The notes: a model not told the origin generated them from the letters alone. DNA of 42,530 nucleotides from Rhodocaloribacter litoris (GCF_011682235.2 NZ_CP076718.1:2530189-2572718); one strand, 5' to 3'. Numbered from the stretch's first letter, positions 12,576 through 23,504 are shown. Program-made: numbers and translations.

Positions 12576-12899
12576 TCAGCCGTTTCTCGCCGGCGCAGTC
12601 CGAACGACCACGAAACTCGTGTGGCGAACCAGCGTTGCCGTGCCGTCCTGCTCCTCTCGTTTCTTGAGGGCCCGCAACTCCTCCTCCAGCGCCTGTACCC
12701 GTTCGCTGTAGGCATAGGTGCGCCGCGTGCCCACGGTGAGCAGATACCCGCCGTATTCGGCCTTCTGCTCCGGTTCTTCCCACAGGGCCGCCAGGATCTC
12801 GGGCTGGAGGGTTTCCAGTTCTTCCTGAAGGCGCTTGATCTCGGCCTTGATCTCCAGGTAACGGGTGAGCAGGTTCGGGTCGTCCAGGTAACGTAACAT
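12576..12899 (-). CDS. Small coiled-coil protein of unknown function
   Basis: The 107-residue product is not a family I recognise. Residues about 14-38 (YLEIKAEIKRLQEELETLQ) and 65-85 (ERVQALEEELRALKKREEQ) have the heptad pattern of two coiled-coil helices, joined by a YGGYLLTVGTRRTYAYS stretch that looks like a beta hairpin. That helix-hairpin-helix layout recalls small DNA- or protein-packing factors and phage-type proteins, but no function can be assigned. The start at 12899 is chosen because the coil begins there; the frame stays open upstream into a terminator, where coding is unlikely. Confidence 0.6.
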   Translation of the reverse strand: MLRYLDDPNLLTRYLEIKAEIKRLQEELETLQPEILAALWEEPEQKAEYGGYLLTVGTRRTYAYSERVQALEEELRALKKREEQDGTATLVRHTSFVVVRTAPARNG

Positions 12900-12990
12900 G
12901 ACGTTCGGGGGACGCGCCTCGCGTCCCTTCAATGTGCGATGGTAGATTCGTGGTTTTGTTTTCCCCGCCTTGCAGGCCGATCCCTCCGGA

Positions 12991-13028
12991 AAAGAAAGGG
13001 CCCGGTCCCCCACCAAAAGACCGGGCCC
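12991..13028 (-). terminator. Terminator after the amidohydrolase operon
   Basis: On the minus strand GGGCCCGGTC pairs with GACCGGGCCC and is followed by TTTCTTTTCC. It lies about 95 bases beyond the stop of the 13123-13584 gene and before the coiled-coil gene. Confidence 0.75.
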
Positions 13029-13122
13029 CCCACATCACCCATCGATGTGCTGAACAGGAGACATGTGCATCGAATTCTTAGACGGCCGGTCCGGGGGTTT
13101 TCAGCAGGCGGGTCGGATTTTT

Positions 13123-13584
13123 TTATCGAAAGTGCCGGTCGGTGTATTCCTCCACCTCTTCGCGGGAGACCACGCGCCAGGTCGGGCTGGTGAGGTGGTG
13201 GGAGCCGGTGCGGCGAAAGGTGGCGCGGAGGAACAGTTCCTTGCGCGAGGCGGGACGGGCTCCCTCGAAGGAGAAGGCGCCCCAGTGGAAGATCCAGTAG
13301 GCCGCGGCCGGGTCGAGGGCGAAGGAGCGTCCGATCATCTCGGCCAGGTGGCGGGCGTCGGCCACGGTCGTCGGACCCCGGTTCCCGGCCAGTTCCTGTA
13401 TCACCACGACGTGGGTGCGGTGCGCTTCGGCCGGTGGCATCCGGTAGATGCGCACGCGACAGGTGCCGGCTCCGTCGTATCCCTGCCAGGTGAAGAGGGT
13501 GTCCGTCTGGAGCTGGGCCGGTGCCGGGATGGCCGTCATCGCCAGCAGCACCGGCACCAGGCCCGTGAGGCAAAGACGCGGCAT
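13123..13584 (-). CDS. Small exported protein of unknown function
   Basis: The 153-residue protein starts with a clear signal peptide (MPRLCLTGLVPVLLAMTAIPAPAQ, cleavage expected after APAQ). The mature part holds a predicted beta-rich segment (TLFTWQGYDGAGTCRVRIYR), then an acidic helix region, and ends with EEVEEYTDRHFR. I do not recognise the family. It lies 86 bases behind the secreted amidohydrolase on the same strand, with no terminator between them, so the two are probably co-transcribed and may act in the same compartment. The ATG at 13584 is the only start in the frame that gives a signal peptide. Confidence 0.7.
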   Translation of the reverse strand: MPRLCLTGLVPVLLAMTAIPAPAQLQTDTLFTWQGYDGAGTCRVRIYRMPPAEAHRTHVVVIQELAGNRGPTTVADARHLAEMIGRSFALDPAAAYWIFHWGAFSFEGARPASRKELFLRATFRRTGSHHLTSPTWRVVSREEVEEYTDRHFR

Positions 13585-13670
13585 GGTGCGGAGGGCGTTC
13601 GGCTCGTGCGAGGGCGTGTTTTTCTTTAAAACACATGGTCCACGGTTTTCTAACCTCCGCCAGGGTGTTT

Positions 13671-15302
<1,632 letters not shown>

Positions 15303-15430
15303 GACACCGGAGAGGTTGGAGACAGGTGGGGTGGGGCCGGGGGCGATGTCGCTTCGCTCCACCGCACCCCGCGCCGGCACGTTCGGGATCTCGAATTTAG
15401 GGCTTTGAGGAGGTCCTGTCTACCCCGTCG

Positions 15431-17506
15431 TCACGGGGCGGCCTGCTGCCGGAAGTACCGGTACGTGGCTTCCTGGGCGCGGAGCCGTGGCGCGTCGCCG
15501 GCCGCGACGTAGGCGTTGCGCTGTTCGGCGTCGATGAGGCGGGCCTTCACGTTGTCGGCGAGCTGGAAGCCGAGCAGGGTGTGAAGTTCCCGGCGGAGGG
15601 CCGGGTCGTAGACGGGAAAGGCCACCTCGACGCGCCGGTCCATGTTGCGCTGCATCCAGTCCGCCGAGGCCAGGTAGATCGCCGCGTCGCCGTCCTGGTG
15701 GAAGACGAAAAGGCGGCTGTGTTCGAGGAAGCGGTCGAGGAGGCTCCGCACGTGGATGTTTTCGCTCAGGCCGGGCAGGCCGGGTTTCAGGCAGCAGATG
15801 CCGCGCACGACGGCCTCGACGTGGACGCCGGCCCGGCTCGCGGCATACAGCCGTTCGATGAGGCCCGGGTCTTCCAGGCTGTTCAGCTTGAGCACGATCC
15901 CGCCCCGGCGTCCCGCCCGGGCGGCCGCGATTTCCCGGTCGATGAGGGCGTAGAGTTGCTTCCGCAGCGCGAACGGGGCCACGAGCAGGTGCTGCGTGTG
16001 GGGTACCTCCACCTCGCCGGTCAGGAAACGGAACACCTCGGCGACCTCGTCGGCCAGGCGCGGGTCGGCTGTCAGCAGGGCCAGGTCGGTGTACAGACGG
16101 GCCGTCTTTTCGTTGAAGTTGCCCGTGCTCAGGTACGCATACCGCCGGAGCCCGCCGTCTTCGCGGCGTTCGATGAGGAGCAGCTTGGCGTGGACCTTCA
16201 GCCCCGGCAGGCTGTAGTACACGCGCACGCCGGCCTGCATCATCTGTTCGGCCCAGTGCAGGTTGCTTTCCTCGTCGAAGCGGGCCTTCACCTCCACAAA
16301 GGCAATGACCGTTTTGCCCGCCCTGGCTGCCCGGATCAGGGTCCGGGCCACGGCCGAGGGCGTGGCAACGCGGTAGAGCGTGACGGCGAGGCGCTCGACC
16401 GACGGATCGCCGGCCGCTTCGTCGAGCAGGCGCAGCACCACGTCGAACGACTGGTAGGGAACGTGGAGGAGGTGATCCCGCGTGGCCAGGGCGTCGAAGA
16501 GCGACGGGGCCCGCGACAGCACCGGGTGCGGCACCGGCGGCCAGGGCGGGTCGGCCAGATCGTCCCGGCCGAAGCGGGGGAAGGCGAAGCAGTCGTTGAA
16601 GTTGTGGTACCGGCCGCCGGGTACCAGGTCTTCGTCGGCCAGATCGAAGTGGTGCTTGAGGAATGTGATGGCGGGGTAAGGCGCCCGCTGGTCGTAGAGG
16701 AACCGGGTCGGGAGCCCCCGTTCGCGCTGCTCCAGGCTCTTGCGGATCATCTCCACCAGGTCGCCGGCGAATTCGTCTTCGAGGTAGAGTTCGGCGTCCC
16801 GGGAGAGCTTGACCGAGAACGCCTGCCCGACGGTGTGGGCCGGGAAAAGCCGGGGCAGGTTCAGCCGGATGACGTCGTCGAGGAAGAGGACGTGGTGCTC
16901 GCCTGCCCGGGCCGGTACTTCGACGAAGCGCGGCAGCGGCGGGCTCGGGATGTCGACCAGCGCATACTGGGGCGGTACCGGGTCGACCGGCGTGTGCGTT
17001 CCCGCTGTCCAGAGTTCGACCACCAGGTAAAGCCGGCGGTTCTTCAGGAAGGGCTTCGTGTTGTCTGTCTGGAGCAGGACGGGGTCGATCCGGGGCCGTA
17101 CCGCTTCCGCAAAGTACACCTCCAGAAAAGCAGCCTGTGCCGGTGTAACCTGCGTCTCGTCCAGCAGGCGAATACCTTCGGTTTCCAGGCCGGGCAGAAT
17201 CTCCTGGCGGAAGATCTGTCCGAAGGTCTCCTGTTGCGCCGTGACCACCCGGGTGATCTCTTGCAACAGCGCCTCCGGGTCGAAGGCGAGCTTGCGGGCG
17301 TGTTGCTTCCCCAGCCGGAGCAGGCTTCGCAGCGAGGCCACGCGCACCTGGAAGAACTCGTCCAGGTTCGAGGAGAAGATGGCCAGGAACTTGAGCCGTT
17401 CGAGGAGGGGAACGGTGGGATCCCGGGCTTCCTGCAGGACCCGCCCGTTGAAGGCCAGCCAGCTCAGCTCACGGTTGAAGAGGTGGTCCGGAGACAGGAC
17501 AGCCAT
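15431..17506 (-). CDS. ppk1: Polyphosphate kinase 1
   Basis: This kinase reversibly polymerises the gamma-phosphate of ATP into inorganic polyphosphate. The 691-residue length is normal. The N-terminal FNRELSWLAFNGRVLQEA, the catalytic-histidine segment LKVHAKLLLI, and VRSLLDRFLEHSRLFVF with its second conserved histidine are present, as are the arginines of RMEDD-like and NMDRRVEV segments of the phospholipase-D-like fold. It is transcribed alone between the amidohydrolase unit and a tRNA gene; no exopolyphosphatase gene is adjacent. Confidence 0.96.
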   Translation of the reverse strand: MAVLSPDHLFNRELSWLAFNGRVLQEARDPTVPLLERLKFLAIFSSNLDEFFQVRVASLRSLLRLGKQHARKLAFDPEALLQEITRVVTAQQETFGQIFRQEILPGLETEGIRLLDETQVTPAQAAFLEVYFAEAVRPRIDPVLLQTDNTKPFLKNRRLYLVVELWTAGTHTPVDPVPPQYALVDIPSPPLPRFVEVPARAGEHHVLFLDDVIRLNLPRLFPAHTVGQAFSVKLSRDAELYLEDEFAGDLVEMIRKSLEQRERGLPTRFLYDQRAPYPAITFLKHHFDLADEDLVPGGRYHNFNDCFAFPRFGRDDLADPPWPPVPHPVLSRAPSLFDALATRDHLLHVPYQSFDVVLRLLDEAAGDPSVERLAVTLYRVATPSAVARTLIRAARAGKTVIAFVEVKARFDEESNLHWAEQMMQAGVRVYYSLPGLKVHAKLLLIERREDGGLRRYAYLSTGNFNEKTARLYTDLALLTADPRLADEVAEVFRFLTGEVEVPHTQHLLVAPFALRKQLYALIDREIAAARAGRRGGIVLKLNSLEDPGLIERLYAASRAGVHVEAVVRGICCLKPGLPGLSENIHVRSLLDRFLEHSRLFVFHQDGDAAIYLASADWMQRNMDRRVEVAFPVYDPALRRELHTLLGFQLADNVKARLIDAEQRNAYVAAGDAPRLRAQEATYRYFRQQAAP

Positions 17507-17643
17507 GGCGGCGCGGGCAGGTCGGAAAGGCCAAAGGCCGGCGGCGGGGCGGGCAGGGACACTTTATCGCGCCGTGGTCATGCAAGCAGTGAGGATTTCC
17601 ACGATCACTTTTTGCGCCGCTGCCCGCCCCGCCGCCGGGGGAG

Positions 17644-17730
17644 CGGAGGGGGTGGGATTCGAACCCACGGTACCCGAACGGGTACGGCAGTTTTCAAGAC
17701 TGCTCCATTAAACCACTCTGGCACCCCTCC
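17644..17730 (-). tRNA. tRNA-Ser (anticodon UGA)
   Basis: On the minus strand the acceptor GGAGGGG pairs with CCCCTCC. The anticodon loop CTTGAAAAC places UGA, and a long variable arm (GTACCCG...CGGGTAC) and GGTTCGAATCC T-arm are present, as expected for a class II tRNA. The discriminator is G and CCA is not encoded. The length is 87 bases. Confidence 0.97.
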
Positions 17731-17862
17731 GGTGGGCCGCTTTTCACGACCGGACGGCCCGCGGGTTTCCGCTGCGATCCCTCGAATTTATGCCGCCCGA
17801 TTCACCTGTTCAACGGTAACTGTGTGTGCGCCGGGCCGTCCGGTCGGGGCGAAAACGGCGAC

Positions 17863-17889
17863 GCCCGGCCCTCGCAGGGAGAGCCGGGC
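17863..17889 (-). terminator. Hairpin after nrdJ
   Basis: On the minus strand GCCCGGC pairs with GCCGGGC, extended by CTC/GAG, about 25 bases beyond the nrdJ stop codon. It is followed by GTCGCCGTTTTCG, a poor T-run, so termination is likely but imperfect. Confidence 0.55.
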
Positions 17890-17914
17890 ATCTCGGCGTT
17901 ACGTCGCGTCGGGC

Positions 17915-20900
17915 TCAGCCGCAGCCGCTCGACGAGCCGCAGTTCGGGCAGGCGTAGCACGCACCGCTGCGGACGGTGATGGAGCCGCAGTTCGGGCACG
18001 GGGGCGCGTCCTCCTGGTTCTTGAACGAGGTGGTGCCGGTTTCGGCTGCGTAGGGATCCGGCGTCGCGGTCTGCCGGGCGTGGGCCCGCTCCGCCGCGGC
18101 GAAAAACGCCTCCACGGTGGAGCCCACCAGGGCATCGACCGGCTTTTGCCCGTCTTCGAACATGTCCATCTGCTTCTCGTCGGTCGCCGGGCCGCTGCGG
18201 TCGACGACCTCCGCAACGGCCTGCTTAGGGTTTACCGTATCCTCCTCCTTCATCTGCCCGAGAAACTTCAGGGACAGGTAGCGGAAGATGTAGTCCATGA
18301 TGGACTTGGCGATGGGGATCTGCCGGTTGTTGGTGAACCCGCTCGGCTCGAAGCGCATGTGGCTGAACTTGTTGCACAGGTCTTCGAGCGGCACGCCGTA
18401 CTGGAGCGCCAGCGAGATCGACGTGGCGAAGGCATCCATGAGCCCGGAGATCGTCGAGCCCTGCTTGGCCATCGTGATGAAGATCTCGCCGGGCATCTTC
18501 GTGTCCGGGTAGAGGCCGATGTGCAGGTAGCCCTCGTGGCCGGCGATGGAGAACTTGTGGGCGATGGAGGGCCGCTCGTCCGGCAGGCGCTTGCGCACCG
18601 GCTTGTAGACGACCTTTTCGACGACTTTCTCCACGATCTGCGGTTCGTCCTCGGTGGCCATGCCGTCGCCCGAGGCGACCTCCTTCCCTTTCGTGTTGCC
18701 GCCGGCGGAGGTCGAAAGGGGCTGGCTTCGCTTCGAGTTTTCGCGGTAGATGGCTACGGCTTTCAGGCCGAGCTTCCACCCCTGCATGTAGGCGTCGGCG
18801 ATGTCTTCGACGGTGGCCTCTTCGGGGACGTTGATCGTCTTGCTGATCGCCCCGCTGACGAACGGCTGGCAGGCGGCCATCATGCGCAGGTGGCCCAGGT
18901 GATGGATCGAGCGCGTGCCCTTGAACGGCTTGAAGGCGCAGTCGAAGACGGGCAGGTGCTCCTCCTTCAGGTCGGGCGCGCCCTCGATGGTGTCGTGCTC
19001 GTCGATGTAGGCGATGATGCGGGTGATGGCCGCCTCGTCGTAGCCCAGGCGGTGCAGGGCTTCGGGCACGGTGCGGTTGACGATCTTGAGCATGCCGTCG
19101 CCCTTACCGGCGAGCAGCTTGTACTTCACCAGCGCGATGTCCGGCTCGATGCCCGTCGTGTCGCAGTCCATCATAAAGGCGATGGTGTTGTGGCTGATGA
19201 ACCCGTTAGCCACGTACGTCACGTTCTCGGGCACCGAGAGGTCGTAGGTGAGCTGCTCGCCGCCGTCCTCGTTGGCTTCCACGACGTCGTAGAAGTAGCC
19301 CATGTACCGCACCAGCCGCTCGTCCCGTGTCTCCTTGTAGATCTGTTCGAGGCGCTGGCGGGGGACGGCGCCATGGCGCCGCAGCGACAGCAGTACGGCG
19401 TCGCGGTGGGTGCTTCCGGCGGGTACCAGCTCCTCGACCAGCGCCCGGTCCACGTAGATGCGGTCGCCTTTGGCACTACCGCGGGTGGCGGCGCCGGCCA
19501 CGGCCTCCCGTTTCCGCCCGCCGATGAAGCCGATCTCCCGGGCGAAGGCGTCGTTGTAGCCCCGGTTTTTCAGTCGCAGCACGTACGTGGTATCGCCCCG
19601 GCCTCCCTGGTCGTGTCGGGTGTGGGTCGGGTAGCCGAGGGCCAGGAGCAGGCTCTGGATCTCCTGTGCGAAGGCTTCGTGGGCGGTGCACAGGGCCGGC
19701 ACCCCCTCCAAGAGGGTTCCGTCCGCCTCGAAGAGACCCCGCAGGAAGGCCTGGTACACGCCCGGATCGTTGGTGTGCAGGAGGGCGTCCGGGATGAACG
19801 GCATGTAGCCCTTGCCGGTGTGGTCGTCGGAGGGCGGTCGCTTGGCGAAGCCGCAGGCCTCCCACCAGAGGACCAGCGGCACCGAATGCACGCCGACCTC
19901 GACGTACCCCTGCTTCGGAGTGACGTGGGCCTCGAGCCCGAAGAGCGTCTCCACGAGATACCGGAGCCGTGCCACCACGTCCTCGTCCTGCTCGCTGACG
20001 CAGAAGCGGAGGCCTTTGGCGTGCAGGCTACCGTCTCCCATGAAGTAGCCCACCAGTTCGGCCAGATCCGGCGAGACCGTGCGCGGCACGCCGGTGCGGT
20101 GGTCGCCGGTCCAGTACAGCTCGCCCAGCGGTGGCAGGGTCACTTCGCGGGGCTCGCCGATGAGGGTGTTCATGGCCATCGGCACGATGTCTCCGGGGGT
20201 GATGTCACTGAATCGTTTCCAGACCCAGTGTCCGGTCTCCGGGTCGATGACCTTGATGCGGTGCTGGTGGGTGCCCTGGATGCTGTAGCCTGACCGCGTG
20301 CGGATCTTGCGCGTGAGCGCGATGCCGTTGACGTAGAACTTCGTGGCCTCCTTGACGCCTTCGTCCGTGAAGACACGGAACGAGGTGTCCTGCCACGGTG
20401 CTCCGTGAGGGTCACCCAGGCTGGTGAGGCGCACCAGTCCCCGGTCGGTCGAGACGAGCGAGCCGCCGACGAGACACCCCGTGGGGGCCAGGACCGTGGC
20501 CTGGGCGTTGCGGTAGCCGTGGCGCTCGCCCAGGGCGATCATGCGCGCGGCGCTCTGGCGGGCCGCCTCCTTCAGGTAGGCCGGGCAGCTCGGGTGGATG
20601 TCCTCGACGGCCGCCCGGTGCATCCGCATGACCTCGAGCATGGACTCGGCGTTCTCCGGATAGGCCGGGAACGGCCCGATCTTCTTGTTGGCGGCGATTT
20701 CGGCCGAGCGGGCATAGGCCTCGCAATGCTCGATGGCCATGATGGCACCGGCCACGGCCCGGCCCTCGTCGCTGTCGTAGGGCAGGCCCATGGCCATCAG
20801 CAGTGCGCCCAGGTTGGCGAAGCCGAGGCCGAGCGGGCGCAGCAGGTGCGAGTTGTAGGCGATCTGCTTCGAGGGGTAGCCGGCGTTGTCCACCAGGATC

Positions 20901-22939
20901 TCCATCGCCGTGATGAAGATGCGCGTGGCCGCCCGGAACCGCTCGACGTCGAACGTGCCGTCCTCCTTCTGGAACTTGCGGAGGTTGAGCGAGGCCAGGT
21001 TGCACGCCGTGTTGTCCGGGTGCATGAACTCCGAGCAGTTGTGCACGGCGATGCCGCCGGCGACGAAGTGATCCGTCACGGGCTCGGTCAGGTCGTAGAC
21101 CGGCTCAACACCAACGAGCTCGATGCTATGAACCGGGTCGGTTTCGGGCGCTTCATCCAGAACCACGAGGGAGGCTCCTTCCCGATGGGCTTTACGGCCG
21201 ATCATAAGCAGCATAAGCTGCACCTGCGAGGCCAGCTCTTCGGAGTCGTACGTGACGTGTCCGGCCTCGATCACGGGTTGCAGCACGACGCTCAGGCTCT
21301 CGGCGCAGAGACGCAGCGCGTCGTCGGAGAGCGTGCTGTCGGGGAGCATGAAGTCGACCGGCTCCTCGTCCGGCAAGGCCGGCACCAGCGCCGCCAGGTA
21401 GGCGGCGAGCCGCTCGGCCACGTTCGGCTTCAGACGAACGGTCCCCGGATGCGGCCGCACCAGACGCACGACGTCGTCCTTCGTGAGCTCGCAGGCGGGG
21501 ACGTCGCCCCGGTTCTCGGTCCAGACGCGGTGGTCGGCGGTGAGCTTGATCGTATAGCCGCTCTGCGTGCGCAGCCGGTACACGGGCTTCGTGCCGGTCT
21601 CGATGACCCGTGTGGTGCGGTGCAGCCGGCCGTCCAGACCGACGACGCGCGGCGTCTCACCCACCATGCTGTCGATGCGCCGAAGCCCGTCTTCGGTGGC
21701 CACGAGCGTGTCGCCCGTCACGCACGGGTTACTCGAGTTGATCGGGCCGAACGCCTTGACCGTGTTCCAGCGCTGGATGGTGTCTTCGTACTGCAGGCCC
21801 GGGTCGCCGCAGATCCAGGTGCCTTCGGCGATCTTCTTCATCAGCGCGCCCGCGTCGATCCGGTCCACGACCTCGCCCGTGGTGACGGCCCGGAGGGCGA
21901 ACTTCTCTCCGCGCTCGACGGCCTGCATGAACGCGTCCGTCACGCGCACGCTCTGGTTGACGTTCTGGAAGGCGACGCTCCCGTAGGCCGGCCCGTTGAA
22001 GGAGCCGTCGTAGCCCTGCTCGATGAGCGCCCAGGCCTTCTTCTCCTCCTCCTGCTTGGCCAGGACGAACTCCTCGATGTCCGGGTGCCAGCAGCGCAGC
22101 GTCTGCATGATGGCCGCCCGGCGCGTCTTGCCCCCGCTCTTGATCGTGCCGCCGGTGGCGTCCTGCACCCGCATGAACGAGACGGGGCCGGAGGGCGTGC
22201 CACCGCCCGAGAGCTTCTCCTTCGAGGAGCGCAGCTTCGACCAGTCCGCGCCTACGCCCGAGCCGAACTTGAACAGGCGGGCGCTCTCGGCCATGAGCTT
22301 CCAGATGTCGTCGATGGAGTCGTCGACGGAGATGATGAAGCAGGCCGAGGCCTGCGGGCGCTCGTACGGGTCGACCTCGACGACCTCCTGCTTCTGGCGG
22401 TCCCAGCCGTAGATCGTCTTGCCGCCGGTGTCGCGGACGCCATACCGGTGGAAGAGGCCCACGTTGAACCAGACGGGGCTGTTGAACGAACCGTACTGGT
22501 GCAGGCAGAGCCAGGTCAGCTCGTCGTAGAAGCGCTCAGCGTCCTCCTTCGTGGCGAAGTAGTGCTGCTGGAGGCCCCAGTCCGTGATCGTGCGCGTGAC
22601 GCGGTGGATGAGCTGGCGGAGCGAGCGCTCGCGCCCGCCCCGGGCCGGATCCTCGCCGTTGCGGGCCAGATCCCCGTAGAAATACTTGCTGGCCACCACG
22701 TTCGTGGCCAGGGGGCTCCAACTCTTCGGAAACTCGACCCCTTTCTGTTCGAAGACGGCTTCCCCCTTCGGGTTTTTGATGACGGCGTCGCGCGTTTCCC
22801 ATTCGACCGACTCGAAAGGGTCCTCGCCTTCGGTTGAGAAGACCCGTTCGATGGTCAGGCCCCGGGCCAGTTGCCCGGGTTCGGGGAGCACGACGTCGGG
22901 AGCGAGGGGGGCGTCGTTTTTGGAGGCACGCATGGACAT
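17915..22939 (-). CDS. nrdJ: Adenosylcobalamin-dependent ribonucleotide reductase with two inteins
   Basis: This class II enzyme makes deoxyribonucleotides using vitamin B12. The 1674-residue precursor splits into exteins 1-405, 635-821 and 1252-1674 (1015 residues, normal for this family) and inteins at 406-634 and 822-1251. Extein marks are SACFI near 198-202, the active-site NPCSE whose Pro is residue 405 and Cys residue 635, NTACNLAS at 643-650, the phosphate-binding APTG-TIAF split by intein 2, and a cysteine-rich C-terminal tail with two CPNC motifs ending SSSGCG, the likely thiol-relay and zinc region. A second in-frame ATG lies two codons into the ORF. It is transcribed alone, and its 5' region carries DnaA-box-like sites. 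I saw no cobalamin riboswitch. Confidence 0.95.
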   Translation of the reverse strand: MSMRASKNDAPLAPDVVLPEPGQLARGLTIERVFSTEGEDPFESVEWETRDAVIKNPKGEAVFEQKGVEFPKSWSPLATNVVASKYFYGDLARNGEDPARGGRERSLRQLIHRVTRTITDWGLQQHYFATKEDAERFYDELTWLCLHQYGSFNSPVWFNVGLFHRYGVRDTGGKTIYGWDRQKQEVVEVDPYERPQASACFIISVDDSIDDIWKLMAESARLFKFGSGVGADWSKLRSSKEKLSGGGTPSGPVSFMRVQDATGGTIKSGGKTRRAAIMQTLRCWHPDIEEFVLAKQEEEKKAWALIEQGYDGSFNGPAYGSVAFQNVNQSVRVTDAFMQAVERGEKFALRAVTTGEVVDRIDAGALMKKIAEGTWICGDPGLQYEDTIQRWNTVKAFGPINSSNPCVTGDTLVATEDGLRRIDSMVGETPRVVGLDGRLHRTTRVIETGTKPVYRLRTQSGYTIKLTADHRVWTENRGDVPACELTKDDVVRLVRPHPGTVRLKPNVAERLAAYLAALVPALPDEEPVDFMLPDSTLSDDALRLCAESLSVVLQPVIEAGHVTYDSEELASQVQLMLLMIGRKAHREGASLVVLDEAPETDPVHSIELVGVEPVYDLTEPVTDHFVAGGIAVHNCSEFMHPDNTACNLASLNLRKFQKEDGTFDVERFRAATRIFITAMEILVDNAGYPSKQIAYNSHLLRPLGLGFANLGALLMAMGLPYDSDEGRAVAGAIMAIEHCEAYARSAEIAANKKIGPFPAYPENAESMLEVMRMHRAAVEDIHPSCPAYLKEAARQSAARMIALGERHGYRNAQATVLAPTGCLVGGSLVSTDRGLVRLTSLGDPHGAPWQDTSFRVFTDEGVKEATKFYVNGIALTRKIRTRSGYSIQGTHQHRIKVIDPETGHWVWKRFSDITPGDIVPMAMNTLIGEPREVTLPPLGELYWTGDHRTGVPRTVSPDLAELVGYFMGDGSLHAKGLRFCVSEQDEDVVARLRYLVETLFGLEAHVTPKQGYVEVGVHSVPLVLWWEACGFAKRPPSDDHTGKGYMPFIPDALLHTNDPGVYQAFLRGLFEADGTLLEGVPALCTAHEAFAQEIQSLLLALGYPTHTRHDQGGRGDTTYVLRLKNRGYNDAFAREIGFIGGRKREAVAGAATRGSAKGDRIYVDRALVEELVPAGSTHRDAVLLSLRRHGAVPRQRLEQIYKETRDERLVRYMGYFYDVVEANEDGGEQLTYDLSVPENVTYVANGFISHNTIAFMMDCDTTGIEPDIALVKYKLLAGKGDGMLKIVNRTVPEALHRLGYDEAAITRIIAYIDEHDTIEGAPDLKEEHLPVFDCAFKPFKGTRSIHHLGHLRMMAACQPFVSGAISKTINVPEEATVEDIADAYMQGWKLGLKAVAIYRENSKRSQPLSTSAGGNTKGKEVASGDGMATEDEPQIVEKVVEKVVYKPVRKRLPDERPSIAHKFSIAGHEGYLHIGLYPDTKMPGEIFITMAKQGSTISGLMDAFATSISLALQYGVPLEDLCNKFSHMRFEPSGFTNNRQIPIAKSIMDYIFRYLSLKFLGQMKEEDTVNPKQAVAEVVDRSGPATDEKQMDMFEDGQKPVDALVGSTVEAFFAAAERAHARQTATPDPYAAETGTTSFKNQEDAPPCPNCGSITVRSGACYACPNCGSSSGCG
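19187..20476 (-). mobile_element. Intein 2 in NrdJ with LAGLIDADG endonuclease
   Basis: This intein covers residues 822-1251 (430 residues). It begins CLVGGSLVSTDRG, has block B GTHQHRIKV, and ends VANGFISHN before a +1 threonine (TIAF). Two LAGLIDADG motifs are visible, LVGYFMGDGSL and FLRGLFEADGTL, each with its acidic residue, so the homing endonuclease looks intact and works as a monomer with two motifs. It is inserted within APTG/T, the conserved phosphate-binding loop of the reductase. Confidence 0.94.
21038..21724 (-). mobile_element. Intein 1 in NrdJ, endonuclease decayed
   Basis: This intein covers residues 406-634 (229 residues). It begins with CVTGDTLV, has a block B TADHRVWT with its conserved histidine, and ends with GGIAVHN before the extein cysteine of CSEF. 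The first cysteine, the terminal HN and the +1 cysteine are all intact, so splicing should work. Between the splicing halves, residues about 100-190 hold no recognisable LAGLIDADG motif; RLAAYLAALVPAL and SEELASQVQLMLLMIG read like worn-down endonuclease helices. It has therefore probably lost homing ability. It interrupts the motif that carries the thiyl-radical cysteine. Confidence 0.92.
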
Positions 22940-23504
22940 AATACCGGTGGTCGTGGTGGTGGAACAATGTGAGGCGAAAGGAGACAGCGCGGCCGGGAAG
23001 GGGTGCTTTGCTCGGCGGGCTACGCCGGTCGGTCCGGCGGAGAAAAGGAACGGTTCACGACCCGCAGGCCATAAACCGTCGCAAGGGATTTCCCGAACCG
23101 GATCCGCTTCTAATTAAACAGGGCATGAGCCGTTATGCAAGTATTTTTTTTCCACAGGCGGCCGGTGGAAAAAGGGTGCCTGTACGGTGTTTTCGGACCG
23201 GAAAAGGGCCGCGGGCGGGGTGTTTTGCGGGTTGTTGAATCCGTTATTGGGAAGGTGAAAAAGTTATCCACATCGGGTGCACACCGGGGCTCAATAACGG
23301 CCTCCCGGCCGGCTCAATAACGGTCGCCCGGCCCGCGGCCCGGCACCCCCCCTAGGACTGGCGCCGGGCCGGTGGATCCGCCTTCGCCGCCACGTCCCTC
23401 CCCGCCACGGAACAACCCCGTGCCGACCTTGCGTAAAGTTCACACGTGAAGGCCGGATGCGTTTTGTACATTGAACCGATCGCCCGGTGCTGCCTTCCAC
23501 TTCA
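22940..23504. promoter_or_regulatory. Divergent control region of nrdJ with DnaA-box-like sites
   Basis: This 0.56-kb stretch lies between nrdJ (minus) and the acidic-protein gene (plus) and holds no gene that I can support. It contains a perfect consensus DnaA box TTATCCACA at 23264-23272 and a second match TTTTCCACA at 23148-23156, the latter in an inverted repeat with GTGGAAAAA. A 9-mer CAATAACGG occurs at 23292-23300 and 23315-23323, within a 13-base direct repeat GGCTCAATAACGG, and once inverted (CCGTTATTG, 23241-23249). Known family fact: DnaA binds such boxes to control the nrd operon in E. coli. A role here is inference. Confidence 0.5.

Noticed and set aside
15581-20293. Very long plus-strand frame (1570 codons) across ppk1, the tRNA and nrdJ
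   Set aside because: It crosses two well-supported minus-strand genes and a tRNA gene; its composition is that of a mirror frame.
22940-23140. Cobalamin riboswitch upstream of nrdJ
   Set aside because: I could not find a B12-box-like sequence or the expected multi-stem pattern on the minus strand.
23141-23323. Chromosomal replication origin
   Set aside because: Only two DnaA-box-like sites, no AT-rich unwinding stretch, and no dnaA, dnaN or other origin-linked genes nearby.
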